A DNA stretch of 32,849 nucleotides from Myxococcales bacterium. GTDB taxonomy: Bacteria > Myxococcota_A > Polyangia > Polyangiales > JAFGIB01. How positions within the stretch are numbered: position 1 is the first letter of the stretch; each line of letters opens with the position of its first letter. Positions 1 to 6,490 of this stretch are shown in pieces. The notes below the pieces were generated by a model that saw only the letters and a list, made by a program, of their open reading frames with translations, did not search any database and had not been told where the DNA came from. The translations under genes were made by a program, and so were the position numbers. The stretch covers positions 1-32,849 of the forward strand of contig JAOUOP010000072.1 in NCBI GenBank assembly GCA_029880325.1, given 5' to 3'.

Positions 1-123
1 GGCGGCGGCGGCGGCGGCGGCGGTCGTGGTGGCGGTCGCGGTGGGCGCGGCGGCGGTCGCGGTGGGCGCGGTGGCGGTCGCGGCGGCTTCGACGGCGGCG
101 GTCGCGGCGGCGACGACTGGTAG
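1..123 (+). CDS. C-terminal tail of an RGG-rich, probably RNA-binding protein (5' end outside window)
   Basis: The first forward frame is open from base 1 and encodes a 40-residue tail of almost only Gly and Arg (repeats of GGR and GGGR), then a short FDGGGR segment and a final DDW before the TAG at 121-123. Tails of this RGG-box kind occur at the ends of DEAD-box RNA helicases and small RRM-type RNA-binding proteins, where they give non-specific RNA contacts. The folded part lies outside the window, so the family cannot be decided. An 89-residue Ala/Val-rich reading exists in another frame over the same repeat, but it is a product of the GGC/GCG repetition and not credible. The RGG reading is preferred because it gives a natural charged/aromatic terminus. 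Confidence 0.6.
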   Translation, partial: GGGGGGGGRGGGRGGRGGGRGGRGGGRGGFDGGGRGGDDW

Positions 124-176
124 CCTCTCCCGCAGGCGCTCGATCAAGCGCCTTGATGACTCAACTGCACGGGCCC

Positions 177-211
177 ATGTGTCGGCTTGCAAGCGCTGCA
201 AGCCGACACAT
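177..211. terminator. Perfect 15-bp inverted repeat with 5-nt loop, terminator-like
   Basis: Left arm ATGTGTCGGCTTGCA (177-191), loop AGCGC (192-196), right arm TGCAAGCCGACACAT (197-211) form a perfect stem. It lies between the end of the RGG-tail gene (123) and the metallophosphoesterase start (222). There is no T tract after it, so it may be a non-canonical terminator of the upstream gene, an mRNA 3'-end stabiliser, or a dyad bound by a protein. Confidence 0.55.
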
Positions 212-221
212 ATTGGCTTAC

Positions 222-1478
222 ATGCAGTTACAGCTCGTTTCCGTCGCGTCGGCGTCTGCGCTCGCCCTATTGGGTGCGTGCGCACCGGCAGGTAGCGCAA
301 AAATCCGGTCGGAAAAGCTCGGATCTTTGCCGGAGATGCCGCTGATGCGGCAGGCCTTCGACCACCAGCTAAGTCTGGCCTGCGGCGACGACGACAACGC
401 GTTCGCCGCTTCGGAGCTGGTGCGCGCGCCCTATCTGCAGCGCACCGAAACCGATTCCACAAACGTGCTGTTCACCGCGACGTCGATCGAGTCCTACCGC
501 GTCGACGTCACCCTTCCCGACGGCAGCTCCGTCGGCTCCTACGACTCGATCCACGACATCGAGGCCACGCCCCACGACGCCCACCAACATCACGTGGAAC
601 TCTCGGGCCTCGAGGCCGATACCATCTATTGCTACAGCCTGCACGGTGCGGGCGATACCCTGATGGCGCCGCGTGCAGGCTTCCGCACCGCGCCGCTTTC
701 GGACAGTGAAGCGCCGGTCCGCTTCGTGGCCTTCGGCGACTCTGGCAGCGGCGGCGACGGGCAGTACGCGGTCTTCGACCAGATGCGGCAGACGGCCTTT
801 GACCTGGTCGTGGTCACCGGCGACGTCGCCTACGACTCGGGCACGCTCGACCAGTACGAGCGGACCTTCTTCAGCGTCTACGAACCGATGCTGGTCTCGG
901 TGCCCACCTTCCCCGTGCTCGGCAATCACGACACCTACACCGACAACGGCGCCCCCTTCCGCGAGGTCTTCGACCTACCTGCCAACGGCGGCCCCGAGGG
1001 CATCGAGCGCTGGTACTCCTTCGACTGGGGTCCGGTGCACTTCGTCGCCATCGACACCGAGCTACCCTCCGAAGCGCAAGCCCAGTGGGTCGAAGCCGAC
1101 CTGCAAGCCAACGGGCAACCGTGGACCGTGGTCTTCACCCACAAGAGCCCCTACTCGTCGGGTAGCCATGGTTCGTACCTGGGCTTCCGCGAGACCTTCT
1201 CGCCGATTTTGGAAAAGTACGGCGTGAAGCTGGTGCTGGCCGGCCACGACCACCACTACGAGCGCACCAAGCCCATCGGCGGCATCACCTATGTGATCAC
1301 CGGCGGCGGTGGCCGGGGCACGCGCAGCGCCGGGGTCTCTTCGTTCACCGCCTTCAGCGAAGACGTGCTGCACTTCGTACACGTCACCATCGCTGGCGAT
1401 ACGCTGACACTGCGGGCGGTCGACGCCACGGGGCAGGAATTCGACCACGTGGAGATCGCGGGCGGCGAGGCCTCCTGA
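222..1478 (+). CDS. Lipoprotein metallophosphoesterase, purple acid phosphatase-like
   Basis: 418 residues. The N-terminus is a lipoprotein signal with lipobox LLGAC (Cys20), so the enzyme is expected to be anchored in the envelope. Residues about 65-160 read as the Ig/FN3-like domain that precedes the catalytic domain in purple acid phosphatase-type enzymes (PYLQ...VLFTAT...). The calcineurin-like phosphoesterase motifs are all present: GDSG (172-175), GDVAYD (200-205), GNHD (234-237), FTH (305-307) and GHDHHYER (341-348). These supply the ligands of a two-metal centre that hydrolyses phosphoesters; the substrate is unknown. The frame stays open upstream to an ATG at 153, but that start would place the 177-211 hairpin inside the gene and bury the signal peptide, so ATG 222 is chosen; no clear Shine-Dalgarno is seen. 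It converges with the next gene, with one base between the stops. Confidence 0.88.
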   Translation: MQLQLVSVASASALALLGACAPAGSAKIRSEKLGSLPEMPLMRQAFDHQLSLACGDDDNAFAASELVRAPYLQRTETDSTNVLFTATSIESYRVDVTLPDGSSVGSYDSIHDIEATPHDAHQHHVELSGLEADTIYCYSLHGAGDTLMAPRAGFRTAPLSDSEAPVRFVAFGDSGSGGDGQYAVFDQMRQTAFDLVVVTGDVAYDSGTLDQYERTFFSVYEPMLVSVPTFPVLGNHDTYTDNGAPFREVFDLPANGGPEGIERWYSFDWGPVHFVAIDTELPSEAQAQWVEADLQANGQPWTVVFTHKSPYSSGSHGSYLGFRETFSPILEKYGVKLVLAGHDHHYERTKPIGGITYVITGGGGRGTRSAGVSSFTAFSEDVLHFVHVTIAGDTLTLRAVDATGQEFDHVEIAGGEAS

Positions 1479-1479
1479 A

Positions 1480-1893
1480 TCAAAGCTGCAAGGGAGGCCG
1501 CCCGGCACGGGCGCGCAGGCGGTCGACCAGGCGGTGCAAAGAGCGGCGCGACAGCAGATAGCGCGCAAGCCGTCGCTTGCCCGGCAGCGTGATCAGCGTA
1601 AGCGCCGCGATGATGGTCAGCAGTCCCTGGCCCGGAAGTACCAGCATCGCCACCCCGAGCACCAACAGAAAGAGGCCCAGGGCATTGCGCGAAAAAACCA
1701 GCAGCGCGTGCACCAGGGGATGGCGGCGCGGGGGCCGTGGCAAGCCGCGCTCGTGAACGAAGTGGTCGGGCTCGAGCCCGATCAGCACCACCGGAATCAA
1801 GAACAGACCCGCTGCCAGGGTGATCACCGAGAGGGCGAATGCCACCCCCCAAAGGCGCGCGTCCCCGGGATCGAAGGGCAGGCGCTCAAGCAT
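1480..1893 (-). CDS. Small two-segment membrane protein, PGPGW-family-like
   Basis: About 137 residues. There are two hydrophobic regions, residues about 15-40 and 71-102. The second contains LPGQGLLTIIAALTLI followed by LPGKRR, which resembles the Pro-Gly-x-Gly turn of putative transmembrane PGPGW proteins, with Gln in place of the second Pro. A basic C-terminal tail follows (RRLARYLLSRRSLHRL). The frame extends upstream to an ATG at 1971, but that would overlap the previous gene by about 60 bases with an unlikely leader; ATG 1893 sits 16 bases after the previous stop. It is the last gene of a minus-strand cassette with a DUF2267-like gene and a host-attachment-family gene. Function is unknown; membrane localisation is well supported, family assignment less so. 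Confidence 0.65.
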   Translation of the reverse strand: MLERLPFDPGDARLWGVAFALSVITLAAGLFLIPVVLIGLEPDHFVHERGLPRPPRRHPLVHALLVFSRNALGLFLLVLGVAMLVLPGQGLLTIIAALTLITLPGKRRLARYLLSRRSLHRLVDRLRARAGRPPLQL

Positions 1894-1909
1894 CACCACA
1901 TCCGCGGAT

Positions 1910-2554
1910 TCAACGCTCGGCGTCGCCGAGACCACGCTTGCTGCCCGGGGCCCCGGTCGCCAGGCTCTCACCCTGGCGATCCCGCTCGTCGCTGTAGCCG
2001 CCCAGGGTATGGGCCGTGCGCGCCACGTCCGGGCCTCCGACGGCGCCCGATTGGGTGCGATCGGCGACGGCCTCGCTCAGCGGATGCTCACTGCCGGGGC
2101 GGCCGGCGGCCAGGCGCGGGCGCGGCAACTCCCGCGGCGTCACTCGCTGCACCTGACGGCGCCCCGTGTTGGCAGCCGGCTCGGGCAACTCCAGTAACGC
2201 CCCGAGCCCATCGGGCAATCGACGTATCAGCTGCCTGCGACCATCGGCGCTCAGCAGCTCACCGACGGCGCGGCCGGCGATCGACGCCTGCTCCAGGGCC
2301 GCACCCGCTTCGAGTGCCAGCTCGGCTGACAGGCGCGAAAGCAGGGCGTCGAGGGGCTCGAGGGCCGGCCCATAGCCGCCTTCCAGGCCAGGGTGTAACT
2401 GCTGTGGCAAGCCGGCCCGCAGCGGCGCCCGGTCGGGCGGATGCAGCTCCGCGGTCAACGCCTGCAGCAGCAGCTCCAGCAGCCGCCGGCCCGCAGCAGG
2501 CTCGCTGGGACCGCCCAAGGCGGCGACGCGGTCGACGAGTTTGGCCAGACCCAT
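1910..2554 (-). CDS. DUF2267-like helical protein with disordered C-terminal tail
   Basis: 214 residues, no signal peptide or membrane segment. Residues about 5-125 are helical and contain two similar halves: LLELLLQALTAEL...LRAGLPQQL and ...AVGELLSADGRRQLIRRLPDGL. The pattern of a helix followed by a 'LP' capped helix is what DUF2267 proteins show, twice, so I assign it there tentatively. The remaining 90 residues are rich in Arg, Gly, Pro and Ser (AAGRPGSEHPLSEAVADRTQ and onward) and look disordered. DUF2267 has no settled biochemical role and is often seen near stress-response genes. A forward-strand frame over the same DNA is a long Arg/Pro/Ala string and is rejected. The gene is co-oriented with its neighbours at 2615-3052 and 1480-1893, and may share a transcript. 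Confidence 0.55.
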   Translation of the reverse strand: MGLAKLVDRVAALGGPSEPAAGRRLLELLLQALTAELHPPDRAPLRAGLPQQLHPGLEGGYGPALEPLDALLSRLSAELALEAGAALEQASIAGRAVGELLSADGRRQLIRRLPDGLGALLELPEPAANTGRRQVQRVTPRELPRPRLAAGRPGSEHPLSEAVADRTQSGAVGGPDVARTAHTLGGYSDERDRQGESLATGAPGSKRGLGDAER

Positions 2555-2584
2555 GCCCGATCAGTAAGCCCACAGGCCGCCGGC

Positions 2585-2602
2585 GCAAGCTTTCGGGCTT
2601 GC
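2585..2602. terminator. Weak hairpin between two minus-strand genes
   Basis: GCAAGC (2585-2590) pairs with GCTTGC (2597-2602) around a 6-nt loop, just downstream of the host-attachment gene in its own direction. No T tract follows. It could attenuate transcription into the DUF2267-like gene. Confidence 0.25.
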
Positions 2603-2614
2603 TGCCGAGTGAAC

Positions 2615-3052
2615 TCAACCGGCCAGGCGCTGCAGCTGCGATGCCAGCGCGTGGAGCGGAACGTGGGTCAGGTCGCGGTTGATGCTGAAACCCACGCGCG
2701 AGGCGGTCGCCACGTCCAGCGCGCGCCGGATCAACCCCAGCAGATGGGGCTCGGCCACCAGCACCAGATAGTCGAAGCTGCGATCGTTGCGCGCGGCCTC
2801 GAGCCCCCCCGCGAGATCGCGCGCGAAGTCCGCCGCGTTGTGCTCGTGGGCGGACTCGCTCTTGGTCTTGGCGCGCACGCCGGCGCGGGCGCTGTCGTAG
2901 CCCGAACCAGCGCGGTCGGTGTCCAGCTCGCGGTTCTTGAGACGGCCGCTCTCGTGCTCGATAACCTCGACCAACCGCAGCGGTCGATCGGGGCGAGCCT
3001 CGAGAATGCGCGCGCCGGCCCGATTGGCAATGACGTACCAGGTGATGGCCAT
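2615..3052 (-). CDS. Host attachment family protein
   Basis: 145 residues. The N-terminus (AITWYVIANRAGARIL) and the C-terminal region (FDYLVLVAEPHLLGLIRRAL ... INRDLTHVPLHALASQL) match the pattern of the 'protein required for attachment to host cells' family: an aromatic-rich first strand with A-RARI, a central variable charged segment, an LVLVA-P-LLG strand and helix, and a DLTH--HAL ending. The family name comes from a plant-associated bacterium; in most genomes the role is unknown. It is a small soluble protein with no signal. ATG 3052 is preceded by GGAG five bases upstream and is preferred over an upstream ATG at 3115. It heads a minus-strand cassette and is divergent from the outer-membrane barrel gene at 3189. 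Confidence 0.82.
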   Translation of the reverse strand: MAITWYVIANRAGARILEARPDRPLRLVEVIEHESGRLKNRELDTDRAGSGYDSARAGVRAKTKSESAHEHNAADFARDLAGGLEAARNDRSFDYLVLVAEPHLLGLIRRALDVATASRVGFSINRDLTHVPLHALASQLQRLAG

Positions 3053-3188
3053 GGCAACTCCAGTCGATAATGCCGTCGCCGCTGACCTACGCACGCTGGC
3101 GGCCGTGACCAGCACCTGGACAGCGGCCCGAGGGTGCTTACCTCATCGCGAAGCCGGCGGCGCCGCAAGGAACCGCCCATCGACGATT

Positions 3189-4652
3189 ATGCGACTCGGG
3201 CTTCGGATGGGGCGGCGATTGCGATGCGGCGCGTTCTGGGTGGCGCTGATCGCGGGCCTGGTGAGCCCCGCTCGCGCCCAAGAAAAGCCCGATGCAAACG
3301 CCGCCGCTGAAAGCACCAGCGAGCCAGGAGCCCAGGAAACCGAAGCCGCCCATGCCCGGGTGCGCTCCACCGATGCCCGCCCCCTGGCACGCCCCGACCA
3401 GCGACCCACCCTCGACCTGCGCCTGGTCCCGCGGGTGCTGCTGGGCATCCCGCGCCTCGTGCTTCGCGTGAGCACGGGGGCTCTGATCCAGGGGTCGAAA
3501 TTCGAACGCGATCACCGCCTGAGGCAACGGGCCGAGAGCCTCTTTTTCGACGAACGACGCATCTTCGGGGTCTTTCCCACGGCCTTTGTCGAGACCGGCT
3601 TTACGCCGAGCATCGGCGCGCGGCTGGTGCACCGGGACCTCTTCGGAGAGCGTGAGCATCTGTTGATGCGCGCGGGCTACGCCGGCGTCGGCCGCCAGAT
3701 TTACGAGCTGGGCATCGACAGCGGCCAGGCCCTGGGTGGCGGTCAGCTCTCGCTCGAGGCCGGCTACGAAGTGCACGACAGCCGACCCTTCTACGGCGTC
3801 GGCAACGCCGACCGCCTCCAGACCGCTCCATCGCTGCCCATGGACGCGCTCGATCCCGAAAGTGCCGAAAGCAGCATCTATCGGAGCGAAGAGGTGCACA
3901 TCGAAGGCAAAGCCCTATCCCGCCTCGGAGGCGGCTTTCAGCTACAGCTGAAACAGCTGCTGCGCCATCGCGAGCTGAGCGAGGGCGGAAACCTTGCCGA
4001 GCCCGACCGCGCCTGGATCACGGCTCGCTACGACCCCAACACGCTCACCGGCTTTGGCGCACCCCTGCGCGACTCCTATAACGAGCTAGCCCTCAGTTAC
4101 AGCCACCTCGAGCGCAGCCGCCCCTTCCTTCCGCTTCCCTCGAGCGGCATTCGCGCTCGGGTATGGGGCGGCTTTCAGGCCGAATTTCTGCGACCGCACA
4201 GCAGCTTCGGCCGCGTGGGTTTCGAGCTACAGCCCTTCTTCGACCTCTACCGCGGCGATCGGGTGCTGCTGCTGCGATTGCGGAGTTCAGCCGTGATCGG
4301 AGAGCTGCACACGATCCCCTTCGTCGACCTGCCCCAACTGGGCGGATCGCTGCTATTGCGCGGCTATCGACGCGACCGCTTTCGCGGGCGCATCACCGCC
4401 CTGGGCAGCGCCGAATACCGCTACCCCGTGCAGGAACGGCTTTCGGCCTACCTCTTCGTCGACGCCGGACGCGCCTACCGCGACCTGCAGGATCTGGGTT
4501 TTTCCGACTTGCGCCTTGGTTATGGCGCGGGCCTGCACTGGATGGGCCACACCGGCGCGCGCTTTCGGCTGCAGTTGGCCTCCTCCATCGACGGGGGACT
4601 CTTTTTTCACATGAGACTCAATCCGAGCGATGATCCCTCCGACACCCATTGA
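3189..4652 (+). CDS. Omp85/BamA-superfamily-like outer-membrane beta-barrel
   Basis: 487 residues. Starting at ATG 3189 (or 3207) gives a basic n-region and a hydrophobic core ending PARAQ, a classical Sec signal peptide. A low-complexity acidic/Ala/Glu segment follows, then from about residue 80 alternating amphipathic strands typical of a beta-barrel, ending near residue 470. At 390-401 is LRGYRRDRFRGR, which resembles the conserved (V/L)RG(Y/F) element of the Omp85/surface-antigen barrel (loop 6 motif). No POTRA repeats are apparent, so it is more like the small barrel-only members than BamA itself. Predicted location is the outer membrane. The 3' end overlaps the next gene by 23 bases, which suggests translational coupling with the kinase-like lipoprotein. 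The frame runs upstream to 2919 but that part is antisense to the host-attachment gene. Confidence 0.75.
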   Translation: MRLGLRMGRRLRCGAFWVALIAGLVSPARAQEKPDANAAAESTSEPGAQETEAAHARVRSTDARPLARPDQRPTLDLRLVPRVLLGIPRLVLRVSTGALIQGSKFERDHRLRQRAESLFFDERRIFGVFPTAFVETGFTPSIGARLVHRDLFGEREHLLMRAGYAGVGRQIYELGIDSGQALGGGQLSLEAGYEVHDSRPFYGVGNADRLQTAPSLPMDALDPESAESSIYRSEEVHIEGKALSRLGGGFQLQLKQLLRHRELSEGGNLAEPDRAWITARYDPNTLTGFGAPLRDSYNELALSYSHLERSRPFLPLPSSGIRARVWGGFQAEFLRPHSSFGRVGFELQPFFDLYRGDRVLLLRLRSSAVIGELHTIPFVDLPQLGGSLLLRGYRRDRFRGRITALGSAEYRYPVQERLSAYLFVDAGRAYRDLQDLGFSDLRLGYGAGLHWMGHTGARFRLQLASSIDGGLFFHMRLNPSDDPSDTH

Positions 4653-6378
4653 GCCCCCTTCGACGCGGCCGACCGCTGCTGCCTCCACTCGAGGCCGCGT
4701 GCGACTTTGCTGGCTGTGGCCACTGCTGCTGCTGACGAGCGCGTGCGGCGCCGGACCGCTGACCACGCTGCGCTTCGAAAACCGCGACCCGATCTTCGCT
4801 GTCTACGACCGCTCCCCAGTTCCACTGCCAGTGGAAACCGAATTCGCCGGCCAGATCGCGAGCGTCGACAACACCTTCCGCAGGCCGGTGCTGCTACACA
4901 TGGCAATGCCGACACCGCGCCTGGCCATCGGCATCAACTCGCTGGGCGAAGTTCCCGACTCGAGCTGGTTCCAAAACCGCATCGGACGCTTCGCCATCGA
5001 TCCCAGCGAGCTCGAGCGCGGCAACGCCTCGGCCACGCCCATGGCCGAAGGCGGCTGGACGGTCGTGCGGGGCAAATCGCTGGGCGCGGCACCGGGTTTT
5101 ACGGCCGAGGATGGCCAGGGTCGACGCTACATCTTCAAGATGGACCGCGCGGAATTTCCCGAGAGCGAAAGCGCCGCCGAGGTTGTCGTTCAACGACTGC
5201 TGTGGGCCGCAGGCTTTCACGTGCCCGACAACTTCATCGTGCATTTTCGGCGTGAAGACCTGGGCATCGCCGATGGGGCCACCATCACGGTCGAGGATGG
5301 GAGCAAGTTGCGCTTCACCGACGCCATGCTCGAAGAAGCGCTCGCCCACGCCGCCAAGACGGCCGATGGGCGCTTCTATCGCGCCGTCGCCAGCCGCTAT
5401 CTCGAGGGCATCCCCATTGGCGGCTTTCCCTCCACGGGCGTACGCACCGACGATCCCAACGATCTCATCCCCCACGAGCATCGGCGCGAGGTGCGCGCAC
5501 AGGAACTCTTCTTCTCCTGGCTCGGCCAAAGCGACGTCAAATCGACCAACACTCTCGACACCTGGATCGAAAGCGAGCCCGGTTCGGGCCTCGGCCACGT
5601 GCGGCACCATCTGCTCGACTTCGGCAAGTCCTTCGGCATCTGGTTCGGCGACGGAGCACACGAACACGACGGCTGGGCGCCGCATTTCGACTACGGCGAC
5701 GCGGGCCTTTCGTTGCTGGCCCTGGGCCTGTGGCGCAGGCCCTACGAGGGCCACCGCGGACCGGCCTTGCGCGGCGTCGGGCGCTACGACAGCAGGCACT
5801 ACCGACCCGAGGCCTACAGCCCGGCCATCCCCTATGCACCGTTTTACTATCGCGACCGGCTCGATGCCTACTGGGCGGCCAAGATCATCGCGCGCTTCGA
5901 ACGACGCCACATCGAAGCAGCCGTGCGCGCCGGCCGCTATAGCGACCCACGCGCCGCCAGCTACATGGCCGACACCATCGCCCGACGCCGCGACAAACTC
6001 GTGCGTCATTACTTCGCCGAGGTCAATCCGGTGGACGGCTTCCAGCTACACCCGCTCGACGATGGCAGCCAGCAGCATCGTCTGTGCGCCAAGGATCTGC
6101 TGATCTGGCATCGCCAGGGAAGCCATCGCGACACCCGCTACCGCCTCGAAGCCTTCGACTGGCATGGCCGGCCCCTGCAGTGGCAGCGACAGCTGGCGGC
6201 GACGGCGACCGGCGGCGTCTGCGCCGCTGGACTTCTGCCCCCAAAGGAGCGAGCGGGCTACACCATGGTGGTGGTACACACCCGCCGCGGCGAGCGCGAG
6301 CTACCTCCGACCATCGCGCACCTGGCACGCCATCCTGGTACCCAGCGCTACCGGGTCATCGGCGTGCAGCGGCTGTAG
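4630..6378 (+). CDS. Lipoprotein with protein-kinase-like catalytic motifs, function unknown
   Basis: 582 residues. A long N-terminal region leads into a hydrophobic stretch (28-38) and lipobox LTSAC (Cys39), so it should be exported and lipidated. Three motif groups appear in kinase order and spacing: a beta-strand Lys (RRYIFKMD, Lys170) followed by a helix with SAAE (Glu184); SDVKSTN (301-307), which fits the D-x-K-x-x-N catalytic loop pattern of protein kinases; and LLDFGKSFG (328-336), which fits the metal-binding DFG. The Gly-rich loop is not obvious. The overall sequence is not a standard PknB-type kinase; it may be an atypical secreted kinase of the HipA/FAM20/CotH kind, or a kinase fold used for another reaction. 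ATG 4630 lies inside the 3' end of the barrel gene, so the two are probably made together. Existence and lipidation are well supported; kinase activity is inference. I do not recognise a named family. Confidence 0.8.
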   Translation: MIPPTPIEPPSTRPTAAASTRGRVRLCWLWPLLLLTSACGAGPLTTLRFENRDPIFAVYDRSPVPLPVETEFAGQIASVDNTFRRPVLLHMAMPTPRLAIGINSLGEVPDSSWFQNRIGRFAIDPSELERGNASATPMAEGGWTVVRGKSLGAAPGFTAEDGQGRRYIFKMDRAEFPESESAAEVVVQRLLWAAGFHVPDNFIVHFRREDLGIADGATITVEDGSKLRFTDAMLEEALAHAAKTADGRFYRAVASRYLEGIPIGGFPSTGVRTDDPNDLIPHEHRREVRAQELFFSWLGQSDVKSTNTLDTWIESEPGSGLGHVRHHLLDFGKSFGIWFGDGAHEHDGWAPHFDYGDAGLSLLALGLWRRPYEGHRGPALRGVGRYDSRHYRPEAYSPAIPYAPFYYRDRLDAYWAAKIIARFERRHIEAAVRAGRYSDPRAASYMADTIARRRDKLVRHYFAEVNPVDGFQLHPLDDGSQQHRLCAKDLLIWHRQGSHRDTRYRLEAFDWHGRPLQWQRQLAATATGGVCAAGLLPPKERAGYTMVVVHTRRGERELPPTIAHLARHPGTQRYRVIGVQRL

Positions 6379-6490
6379 TGCGTCGACCACCCCCGGCATC
6401 ATTGGGGGTAAAACGGAGAGCCGGAACCTCCGAGGCCTGGAAGGCGTCCAATTTCGGATGGATCGCTATACTGGGAGCTGGTCGCCCGCG

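Noticed and set aside
1..60. GGC repeat as a possible microsatellite or CRISPR-like array
   Set aside because: It is explained as codons of an RGG-type protein tail; no spacers or regular repeat units are present. No CRISPR array was seen anywhere in the window.
26..295. An 89-residue Ala/Val-rich frame across the GGC repeat
   Set aside because: It arises from the repeat read out of phase; the RGG frame ending at 123 is the plausible protein tail.
1534..2682. A 382-residue forward open frame
   Set aside because: It is an Arg/Pro/Ala/Gln string with no domain pattern, antisense to the PGPGW-like and DUF2267-like genes; long shadow frames are usual at this GC content.
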